DNA from: Lotus japonicus
Lineage: Eukaryota > Streptophyta > Magnoliopsida > Fabales > Fabaceae
Length of the DNA: 64,000 nucleotides
Direction: 5' to 3'
Assembly: GCF_012489685.1 (NCBI RefSeq)
Contig: NC_080042.1
Span: 21,032,150-21,096,149, forward strand
A model generated the notes under the pieces. The model was not told the DNA's origin. It made no database searches and saw nothing but the letters and a program-made list of their open reading frames with translations. Shown in pieces: positions 33,165 through 43,515 of this stretch (its first letter is position 1; every line of letters begins with the position of its first letter). The translations under genes were made by a program, and so were the position numbers.

Positions 33165-35525
33165 AATGTGCAACACACCTAACTTAGTTATACTGTTTGA
33201 GCTTTGACCTTACAGTTATTACACCTACTAAGAATTTATTTGACTGCCGCTCGTGTTTTAACTATAGAAGTTACACGAGGTTTAGAATAACACACTAAGT
33301 CTAGAAAGTAGTCTTCCACCGATGCGATTATGAGGAAGCTAGTAGCTGAAGAACGAATCTTAGGGAGATTCCGTATGGGTAGTATACGTGTCATGTTGAG
33401 GGTGTGTAGTTCCGTAGCGGGATCATTAAAGGATTTAGTATCAGGATATTTGTGACTACTGGAGGATAGGAACTCATTGACTGTTCCAGTGGGTTTTTCT
33501 AAATTTCCACCTTCGATGTATTAGGCCTGATCAACCTAATATTGAGGGGGTGATATTCGGAATCACAGCTGGTTATGGACTTTGATAGAAGGACGGGTAA
33601 GATGAATTTGAATTGATTGAGGATTAGTCGGATTTGGGAGGAAAGTTCGTGTTAAGAATTTGATTGTAAAAGATTTAGATTTGAATCTGTGGAAGTCGAT
33701 GAGTGTCGTATAGACATTGATTGGTTAGTTCGTGTGATTACTCCAAGTAGAGGTAGACCAAGTCAAGAGATTTAGTGCTGGAAAAGTATTAAGTAGTTTC
33801 TCGGAAGTTATGAAGTCATAGGTTATGTGATTGCTGAGGGGAGTTGTTAGAGACTAAATAAGTTGGATTTAATCATGTTTTAGATGATACCTTGATGGTA
33901 GCGAGATTGAGAAGAATTAGCTCTGAACTAGATTGTTATAGTCGAGTTCGAGGAATAAGTTTTGCTAAGCGTTTGATTAATATGCGGAGACATTATAGTC
34001 TTAAGAGATGAATTTTCGCTTGAAAAGTGTTGAATTAATGATTAAGTTGGAGAAAGAAAGTTTTAGCATAAGTTGAATACTTGAGATTGTTGATATGGAC
34101 TTCAGACAATTGTGCTTAGATTACTAAGTGAGATTCACTAAGCTAGATTGAAACTTTGAGGTTAAGATTGACCTTGAGAGTTGGGAATCACATACGAGTA
34201 AGAGATCTTACGGTTGTAGCTGTGACAATAGGAGTTGAATCTTAGAAGAATGAAGACCTGGAGATGAGTTTCGGGTTAAGACCATTGAGGTATAATATAA
34301 GAGTGATCTTGAAGTAAAGGAATTCTGGGTTGTGTAGGGTGTTAAGGTTGGTCATAAGTTGGTGATCGATTGATGTTGATTAGGAGGTTGCGGACATAAT
34401 GACCATGTGATAAGATTTGAATGATGTTGGCATAATAAGTTGTGAATGTGAAAGCATGACGACACTGGTCAGGTCGTTTGGGTAAGTGAAGGAGTTATAG
34501 TTTTTAAGAAACGGATATCCATTTAAGAAGTATTGAAGGATTAAAGGTCATTAGAGGACCAAACTTGGTGAAGGTTTAGGTTTTAAATCTATGAATGTCT
34601 GTCTAAGGTGTGTAGGACTCGAAGTTTGTCAGAATTTGATTGAGAGATTAAGAAGTTGAGTGACGAGATGGTGATGGAGTGACAAAAAGGAAAGTGTTAG
34701 TATTAAGATGAATACTTGAAGTTGTTATGTTTGGACAAGTTCCTCAGAGTCTAAGAGGGAATGAAACTTTGTTATGGATTTTGATGATGAATATTACGGG
34801 TAACAAGTGAATTTTACTAAAGTTGAATGAGAATCCTAGGGCTAAGGTTGACCTAGTGAGCTGAGATTCATGTACACATACGAGATTTAGTGGTGTTAGC
34901 GGTTACGATAACAGTTAAATCTCAGAATGTTGAAGGATCGGATGATAAAATGGCTAGTTAAGTCCCTTGAGGTATAGTTATGATTTAATCTTCTAGAGGA
35001 TAAGTCTCGATTTGTGCGAGTGATGATAGTTACGAAGTTGGATGTGACGTTAATGGACTATTAGATTCCAACGCAATATTTCGTCTAGGAGTTATCGAAC
35101 GAACAAGTGATGGACTGTAGATGAAGATCACGAGGACAAGTTGAGTATCTACTTTGAGATGACAGAGAGGCACTGAGTTTAAGAAGAATTTCGGACGACC
35201 GAAAGTAAAGAAGTAAGTGGCTAAGGTTGTGCGACTGCACGGAGTGCCAACCGGTATCATTTCAAGCAGAGGTCCGACGCAAGTAATCGAGTCAGACGAC
35301 ATGAGGTTGAATGATGTTTTGTCTTTTGAGACGCCGATAGTTAGCAGTGGGGATAGAAGAGTGAAACAGTTAAGGGGAAGGCAGATTGCTTAAGTAAAGA
35401 TTTTGAGGAACAATGACACAGGCACTACTACATGAGAATTGGAAGATAAGATCGAGGAACTGTATTCCGGACTTGCTCAGAACTCTGAGTTTCGAGGACG
35501 AAACTTTCTTTTTGAAGGGGAGTAT
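33165..35525 (+). pseudogene. decayed interior of element C, trace of integrase, polypurine tract
   Basis: No frame above about 90 codons exists. Near 35,225-35,280 the words RLHGVPTGIIS can be read, matching the integrase core region of chromoviruses before its second catalytic aspartate, but the sequence degenerates at once. GTTTCGAGGACGAAAC near 35,490 and the purine run GAAGGGGAG at 35,514-35,522 are the usual lead into a chromovirus 3' LTR. The remaining 2 kb is not alignable to pol by eye. Confidence 0.6.
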
Positions 35526-38500
35526 TGTAAGACCTGGATTTTCAGAACAAGTTAAGTTTCCGACTCACACGTAGAATCAGTGTAAGCGTGACAGGAGTTT
35601 GACATTTGAGAAAGATTAATGAAGAAGAAAGTTCAGGAATTGCTTGAGGAATGTGGCGTAGTTGTTTTCGGAGTTAGTGCGAGTCGTCTGCACACCTGCC
35701 TTATGGCGAGCGTGTCCAGAATAGGCTATTTCGCTCTTAAAGCAACGTTTTGAGTGAGATTTCGAACTCTCGGAAAATTTAAAGATTCTCTTTATTTTTC
35801 GATCGACCAGCGTTTCATTTCGGAACTCTGGACTGTACGCACGATAGGTTTCACTTTTCGGATGTCCGCCGACGCTAATTTCTTTGCTTCGAAACCCTAT
35901 TTTCGAGCAATGGATGAAGACTTTTTCTATTCGGGACTTCTAACGAAGATTCCGTCCGCGTTGCCAGATTTGTTTCGACGTTTCCAATCTTTCTTCAGAA
36001 GGAAGTTTTATCGTCCGGCGATCACAGCAAAAAGTAGTTTTTCGGGACAGATTTAACTTACACCGCTTTTGAGATTTTCGATATCGTTTTTCCCATATCA
36101 TAGATATTTGTTTTGAGTTCTGGATTTCTGACGCCAGAATCTCTCTTAGAATTCCTTGGTGAACGTGCTGCAAAAATCGGAATCGCGAAATTTTCATTTT
36201 CCCGGGATTTCGCCCGCCTATAAATAGGCGAAAAAGCAAAATATCTTTCATTTTCCTCCATTAGTGGCCCAAATTCGTGGAGAGCAAGGGGGGAGGAGAT
36301 TTTCGCGAAAACTTGACCAATCTTCGTGCAGTTCGTCCCTGCTTCTAGGTATCGAGGTAACTAACACGATTCCTACCTCTGATTGTTGTTTCTGTTGCGT
36401 TTCTGAAGTCGTTTCTGTGCTCACAGTTTTGAGCTTTTTCTAAAATTGTCCGTTTTCTTCGATTTCTTGCTTGGGTTATGTTCTCAAGGTTCCCATGAGC
36501 CTAAAACCTCTGTCAGTAAACGCTGATTGTGATCCAGTTGTCCAGGATCTTAAAAAACTGTTTCAAAACCCTTTTTGTCTCACATTTCGAAACTTTATTG
36601 TCAAAAAGACTTAATCTGACTTCGTGCCTTTAGGATTTGTTGTCACGGATGTCATGAGGATCATTGCTGTCAAATTTGTTTTCAGAACTGATAACTTTGA
36701 AGTTTTGAGCCTTTATTTTGGACCAAAATGCCCCTGGATAGTCATATTTCGACCCGATTGTCCGAAAATTGTTCCGACAGTTTCTTTGCCTTAGTTTTAT
36801 CCTAAAACTACCTTGTGAATTGATTTGATCAAAGAAAAAGAGCCGAAGCCCTTTTTCCTTTGTGGCCGTGACCTTGTAGTGTTGGGGAGGGAGTTTTCGT
36901 TTTCGAAAACTTGTCTTTTCGTACCTGATTGTCCTATTCTGAAGCTTTAGTGCTTTGTCTATCGTTTATGTATTGTTTTGCGATCGAACTAATCGATTTT
37001 GTTTGGGTTCTGCTTTGTTTTTCTCCGAGGTTCAGTTGAAGGAACTTTGGAAGGTTCGGAGCACTTGAGTGAAGGAGCTTGTGATTTCGAAGCTGGATCA
37101 GCTCGAGGTTAGGGCAACTTGCTATATTTAGCTATGATTGCATGATAGGCGTCGATAAACTCGACCTATGCTTTATCTGATGTTGTATATGATGATGATT
37201 TCTTGTTATGATTGTTTCATAACTTATGATATTGATGATGTGTTGAATTGAGCGTTTTGACGCAACTTCGGAGTGGAGGTTCATTGATCCGGTGATCTTT
37301 GACATTTCGGGTTGGATGAACAAACCTAGGCAAGTCCAAATGTGGGGTTTGAGACTTAGCCATTTGTTGGGATTCGTTGGAATTCCTAGACTTTCCCCGG
37401 GAAATGTATTTTGGGTGGTTGATTTTTGGAAACTTAGAATGATAGAGCTTTCGAAAAATAAATACTTGGGAAACTTAGACTTTGAGAAATAAACTCATAA
37501 TTTGACTAATTTGAATTGAAATCATTTTTATTAACGTTTAAGCATAGGAGAACTGAAGGGGAAAAATATTTACGAAAGGCGGGGGAAAAGTCGACCTTTG
37601 TTGTGGGTTTGGAGAGTTATCGGAATTGGGAAAGCCACTAAGGTGAGCTATGGTGATGATTGAAAGTCACCGAGTACGTTAGTACTCTTGGGGAAGTGTT
37701 ATGGAGCCGTGTTGTATTGACCGACACCTAGTGCTCTTGTTGTTTGGGCTGTGTTGTATTGACCGACACTAGACCCTCGTGTAATCTTGTTGGTGGAGTT
37801 GTGTTGTATTGACCGACACTAACTCTTGGGTTGTTTTGAGTTTGGGTCGGAGCAGTTTGTTGTTTGGCTATCTAAAGGATAAGCCGGGGGAACTATAAGT
37901 TTCCAAGTACATTGGTACTCCTTCGCTCGTTGAGCAGTTTATTTAGCCATCCAAAGGATGAGCCGGGAAGCTTCACTGAGGCGTGAGACTTCGTGAAAGC
38001 ATGGAACTTCACTGAAGCGTGAGACTTCGTGAAAGTGAGTAAGCTTCACTGAGGCGTGAGACTTCGTGAAAGCAGAAACTTCACTGAGGCGGGAGACCTC
38101 GTGGAGACGGGAACCTTCGCTGAAACGGGAGACTTTGCGGAGGCGTACACCTTTGCTGAAGCGGGAGACTTTGCGGAGGCGTGCAACTTCACTGAAGCGT
38201 GAGACTTCGTGAAGGCGCGAAACTTCACTGAAGCGTGAGACTTCGTGAATGTGTGAGATTTCACTGAAGCGTGAGACTTCGTGAAAGCGTAAGACCCCAT
38301 TGAAGCGTGAGACTTCATGGAAGCGTGAGATTTCATCGTCGTTTACCCTAGGACAACGACAGGGAACATTGGTTTAGTTGGATACGTGTGTGTTGGGAGG
38401 ACGATACATTGTTTGACTAACCTTATCACCTAACTTCATATGTTGAGATTATGATGATTTGATGTTGATGAACATCGTTAGGTATTAATGATTGAACTGT

Positions 38501-39291
38501 GTAGGAGATTCGAGAACATGCTATGTATATACCTTAGAGTAGGCAATACATAACTTATATGTATATATATACAACATATGTATATATCCCCTTTATCACA
38601 AGTTGATTGTATATCTATTGTATTCTGTAAGTTGACCCTAGCGCCTTGGCTTTGTTTGTATGTTTGTGTTTGGGCGGTCGGCCTGCTGCCAGGCGTCTGT
38701 CAGCCGGTTCGTGATGATTCGTTGTGCGGGAAAGACCCGGAGCGGAACGACTATTACTGAAGCTTTCGACGAGGACCCGGACTTCATGCCTGATCGAGGG
38801 AGGGTCGATGATAGTAGTGTGGGGTATGGGTGGTTAGAGTCTTTTGGAGTTGGTTGTTACTGTAATAGCTCTGATTCGTTTTGCTTTTGGGACAGGGTAG
38901 GTTCCCGATGCATGGCTTTTTGTGTGGTTCTCTTACGGAGGGATCACAGTGAGTCAGTCGGACCATAGGGGTCTTTGCTTAGGCCATTTTGAGGCCGACT
39001 TTCTCCTAGTGGTTTGTAATTATACTTTTTCTCACTCACACTTATGGATCTGTAAATATTTGCCTACGGGCACACTACTTTGGAGTCACTGCGAGTGTGT
39101 GTGACGTGGAAGTGCAGCTGAGGCTGTACATGTTTATATTTGATGTATATTGGTTAGTTTAGTAGTTGAGTTTTGTCTTTACTTCTTTATCGTTTTGATT
39201 TAAAGGAAAGAAAACGAAAAAAAATTACCTGTTTTCCGCGTAAAGATTATTTTTGGTTACTAAAGTGACACCTGGAAATCGGGGTGTTACA
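35526..39291 (+). repeat. 3' LTR of element C
   Basis: Complete LTR of 3,766 bp, TGTAAGACC...GTGTTACA, with TATAAATA at 36,219-36,226 and the 36-bp block at 37,967-38,339. It is preceded by a polypurine tract and followed without a gap by family-A LTR sequence (CCGATGGGCC, equal to 7,962 onward of copy 1). Confidence 0.92.
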
Positions 39292-41050
39292 CCGATGGGC
39301 CAGCTTATTCTCAGTTTTGAGGGATGGTGTTGCGGACACTTGACCTTTCTTGTGGATTGTACCTTTTGCCTTCGGGCGTTACACTTTTCTTTCCGTCACT
39401 GGAGGTTTACTCGTGACGAGGTTGCTACTTACAGCGGGGGCTGTTGATATATATTGTATATTAGTTTTATTGCTTTTCGCTTTTGGGTTTTATTTAATTC
39501 AGTCTTGTCTTAGTTATTATCAAAAAAAAAATATTTACGTTTTTCCGCATTAAGTTTACTTTTGGTTACTAAAGTGACGCCACCGAAATCGGGGTGTTAC
39601 AAGTGAGGAAACTCAAATCTGGGCAAGGTTGGCCTTATGCTTACTGTAGCCCTTCGAGTCGCCGAAATTTTGGCTTTGGTTTCGTGTCATTCCGAGTTCT
39701 GTAGCTCGAGTTATGCGTATTTTGGTGAGCAAAGTTAAATATTAGAATTTATGTTTGGTTTCACGAGTCAAAACTCACCCATTCGGGGAAACTCTTCCAT
39801 TCGCGTTAGAATGTTGTACAAAGAAGCTTCATGAGCGTTTTCGAACATTAGTTAGGATTGTTTCGACTGTATCGACTTGTTTTGATTCATTATTGCTTTG
39901 TTTGCTCAAAGGTTCAATTGTGGAAACTTTGGGGTTGACTGAACAAGCTTGTGAGCGAGACCTGCACCGCGAGACTGGAACAACTCGAGGTTAGGGCAAC
40001 TTACTTACTAGCTATTTGTATTGTAGGCGTCGATAACTTCGACTTGAATACTGCTTGATATTGAAGATTGCATTGAATGTTGTTTATCGCTTTGAACTGG
40101 AAAATGTTTTCTGGAGGCTCCGACCGAGTGAACTTATATGAGACGTGTGTCTCCGTTTTCTGAGAGGCTTAGACCGTTTACTGTTTTCCGTCTTATGATT
40201 TCCGCACTGAATTATTGTTATTGAACAGAGCTATATGCCATTATTTCTGCTGAGTTTATGATGTTTTGCATATGCTCTATTGAATTGTGCTGATTTGATT
40301 TCGGAGTGTAGGGAAAACGTGATGTTATGCCATGCTAATGACGAGGTTTGGGAAACGTTAGGCAGGCTTTGACCGGAGGTCTAAGCCATAGTCATTTTAG
40401 GATCGAGACCTTCCCGGGGAATTACTTGGGTTTATTGGGATCTTTTTACTTATAGAGTTTTGGAACAAAAGAGAAACGAAACTTGACTTCATAAATGAAA
40501 TTCATAATGCATTAACCAAAGATAGAACATCTTGAAATAGTAATAACAATTTCTTGGAAAAGACTTAGGATCTGAAATAAGTTTGAAAACAGGAAGTGTC
40601 GGCAATCCTAGCGTTGTGACTGGGACAGTCACTGAGTGTGGATGACACTCCTTGCTCCTTGAGAATTTGGTTCAGTCTTCAAGAGGATGAGCTGTTGTGA
40701 CGAGAAGTCATAGAATGCGAGCAGCATTCTCTCTAATCGTTGATGAGTTGTTTGGCCATCGAGATGGTGAGCCATGGTAACTTGAAAGGTCACTGAGTGC
40801 GAGATGCATTCTTTTGCTCGTGGAGCAATTTGGTTGGGCATCAAGACAGTGAGCCAAAGTGACTAGGGAAGTTACCAAGTGTGACTAGCACTTCCTTGTT
40901 TACCTTAGGGTATTGTAGAGACAATGTACTCTAGCTAGACACGGGTACCTTGGTGAGGACGTTTCATTGTTTGGCTAACCATATTGCATTTATGCATACA
41001 TTTCTTGGAAAGTGTCCTGCTTTCCGAAGGACGATCTCAGATTGGACTTC

Positions 41051-41155
41051 ATCGAAGCGAGATGCTTCATTGGAGCGAGATGCTTCACAGGAGCGTGCTG
41101 CTTCACAGGAGCGAGATGCTTCATAAAAGCGAGATGCTTTAACGGAGCGAGATGC
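41051..41155 (+). repeat. 21-bp tandem repeat in LTR B
   Basis: About five units of GAGCGAGATGCTTCA plus a variable end repeat every 20-21 bases. The block sits where LTR families A and C carry 36-bp hairpin units, shortly before a CCTTAGGGTAGGCAATACAT stretch also seen in C. Confidence 0.75.
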
Positions 41156-42799
41156 TTGGCTCGTCCCATCCGTCGAGATGGTGACATTTTATCTGGATCA
41201 TCTTTTGAGCATGACATTGCATTGGCACGCCATACACCTAACTATATTTGTTGATGTGTTGAAGATCCAATTGTCATTTATGATTTGATGTCGATAAACA
41301 TCGTTATATATCTTGATGATTTGATGTTGTTAAATATGCTATGTATATACCTTAGGGTAGGCAATACATAAGTTATATGCATATATACAACATATATATA
41401 TATATACCCCCTTATTCTTCAAATGTTGGTTGTATATCTATTGTATACTTTAAGTTGACTCTAGCGCCTTGGCTTTGTTTATATGTCTGTGTTTGGGCGG
41501 TCGGCCTGCTGCCAGACGTTCGACAGCTGGTTCGTGATGATTCGTCACTCGGGGAGGACTAGGAGCGTAATGACCATTACTGAAGTTTCGACGAGGACCC
41601 GGACTGAATGCAAGACCAGATGAGGGTCGATGATGGAAGTATAGGGTATGGGTGTTTAGAGCCTACTAAGGTTGGGTGTTAGTGTCATAGCTCTGATTTT
41701 CATTTCTTATTTTGGGGTAGGGTAGGTCCCCGACTATTAGCTTTTTGTGTGGTTCTCTTCCATGAGGATCACAGGGAGTTTGTCGGACGTAGGAGATCCT
41801 TTGGAGGCCGTTTTGGACTGACTTACTTTCTTGGAGGATTGTATTTATAAAACTTATGACTTTGGCTATGGGTCGCACTTGTTTGCCTGCGGGCACCACT
41901 TTCAGTTACTTGATGTTACTTCCGTCACTTGAGGACACTCGTGACGATGATTTTGGGTTGCAGCGAGGGCTATTCTTTTATTGTATATTAGTCGCTGTTT
42001 ATCGCGAATGGGTTGAGTCTTTACTTCGACAAGTCTTTTTATTTAAAAAAAAACGAAAAAAAAATACCTGCTTTTCCGCTTTGTTTTATTTTTGAGTTAC
42101 TAAAGTGACACCCGGAAATCGGGGTGTTACATTAATTCCTTATTGATTCTTTAATTCGTGAGAATTAATTAACCAAGCTCAAATCAATTCACAGTTCCAA
42201 AAACTATGCGATTATGAAACAATTACGAATTAACACAAACTAAGCGATCATGAATCAACCCTTATTTCTAAAACGACGGAATTAAGCAAACCATAGATTT
42301 AGAAACAGAGATAAAGAGGATTAATAAAGAACGAATTTTGCATGAAGGACAATACTTCAAGAGTGCGATATACTTCCTAAGGGATTCAATCCAGGAAGTT
42401 AGCTGATGACCCGGGTGTTTAAGTTACTTTCCTAGCTTATTTTTATGCATTTTGATATATTATTTAGGGTATTTTAGTCAATCTAGGCCACCTTAGGACT
42501 ATTTCATGCATTTTATTATTTTTATGTGTTTTTACTATTTTTCTATAATTTTTATGTTTTTTATTTGTATTTTATTAGGATTTTCAGATTAATAAAGAGG
42601 AGCTGATCTGACGTTGATAGTCCACGGGAATTACCATGCACTCGCAGCAAATCAATGGCTGCTGTTTCATCCCTACCACATGGCTTAATCACGCCGAAGG
42701 TCCGCCATAAGACCGTGGTCCGTGAAACACTAGAATCCAACCCTTTAAAGCTTTAACCAGTGGAAGATTGACACGTGGCACATTAGCTAGGTTTTTTAA

Positions 42800-43356
42800 G
42801 GCTTAATTGCAACTTTGGTCCTTGACGTTTACCAATTCCATGATTTTAGTCCCCCACCTAATTTAATTACACAGATGGTCCCTGACTTTACTGGCAGTCT
42901 GTAACGTTGGTCCTACCGTTTGTTTGTTAATGGAGGAGGTTTACGTGGATGGTCACTTAGCTGTTGTGGAAGTTGAATTGGAGAGAGAAAGAGACCAGCA
43001 ACTGATTCAACCTTCTTCCTCGCCTCTAGGGACTCGTTCGTTCTTTATCTCTTCCCTTTTCGCTAAATCTCAAGCTTCAAAACATCTTCCTCACGGTGCT
43101 CTGTTTTTTAAGGAGGAAGATGGTACAAGATGACCATTGCAGGTCTCACGTGCAACTCACTTGCTTCCCTCTCTCTTCAGTCCTTCTTTCTCTCTCCAAT
43201 TGGACATCCACGTAAGCCTCCTCCGTTAACAAATAAACGACAGGACCAACATTGCAGACGGGCAGCAAAGTCAGGGACCATCCATGTAATTAAATTTGGT
43301 GGAGGACTAAAATTGTGGAATTGATAAACGTCAGGGACCAAAGTTGCAAATAAGCA
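42800..43356. mobile_element. MULE-type MITE with long inverted arms, 557 bp
   Basis: The left arm begins GGCTTAATTGCAACTTTGG, and the right arm ends with a near-complement CCAAAGTTGCAAATAAGC. The arms extend about 150 bp with a few mismatches. An exact 9-bp duplication GTTTTTTAA flanks it (42,791-42,799 and 43,357-43,365). The centre has a short open frame with no motif. The element is non-autonomous. Confidence 0.88.
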
Positions 43357-43450
43357 GTTTTTTAATCTTATTCCAAGCATTGATAGGTCACGTGATTGAG
43401 ATCATTGAAAGAAACGCAAACAGAAGGAAAAAAGTAAAGGTGGCGGCTGC

Positions 43451-43458
43451 AATATATT

Positions 43459-43513
<55 letters not shown>
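43451..43513. repeat. (AT)n microsatellite
   Basis: About 30 uninterrupted AT/TA dinucleotides, interrupted only near the left edge, inside the Athila-like solo LTR. Confidence 0.95.

Positions 43514-43515
<2 letters not shown>

Larger units (their letters stand above)
28876..39291 (+). mobile_element. chromovirus (Tekay-like) element C with both LTRs, internally deleted
   Basis: Two LTRs of about 3.75 kb (28,876-32,627 and 35,526-39,291) flank a 2.9-kb interior. The interior begins abruptly inside gag; no primer-binding site is present. It holds a gag end with Cys/His knuckles, a lost protease active site, a long frame-less region with an integrase trace, and a purine tract (35,514-35,522) before the 3' LTR. 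The 3' LTR is followed directly by family-A sequence. LTR differences counted by eye are about seventeen. A target duplication cannot be checked because the left edge is damaged. Confidence 0.85.
25861..39601 (+). mobile_element. solo LTR, family A copy 2, split by element C
   Basis: It begins TGTAAGACCC at 25,861 and ends GGGGTGTTACA at 39,601. AGTGA at 25,856-25,860 recurs at 39,602-39,606. The left part (25,861-28,605) and right part (39,292-39,601) align with the first family-A LTR (3992-8269). The piece equivalent to about 7,395-7,961 of copy 1 is missing at the edge of element C, and so is the 61-bp minisatellite. Seven 36-bp units occupy 28,173-28,425. Confidence 0.9.
24473..42131 (+). 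mobile_element. solo LTR, family B (chromovirus-like), split by A copy 2
   Basis: It begins TGTAAGACCC at 24,473 and ends CGGGGTGTTACA at 42,131. TTAAT at 24,468-24,472 recurs exactly at 42,132-42,136. After removing the nested A copy, the LTR is about 3.9 kb (24,473-25,860 and 39,607-42,131). TATAAATA at 25,185-25,192 marks a likely promoter. A 21-bp tandem block (41,051-41,155, GAGCGAGATGCTTCA units) sits where A and C carry 36-bp blocks. No gag, pol or primer site is present, as expected of a solo LTR. Confidence 0.9.

Noticed and set aside
42924..43324. Small genes in the centre of the 42.8-kb MITE
   Set aside because: They lie within a MITE with exact borders and have no recognisable motif.
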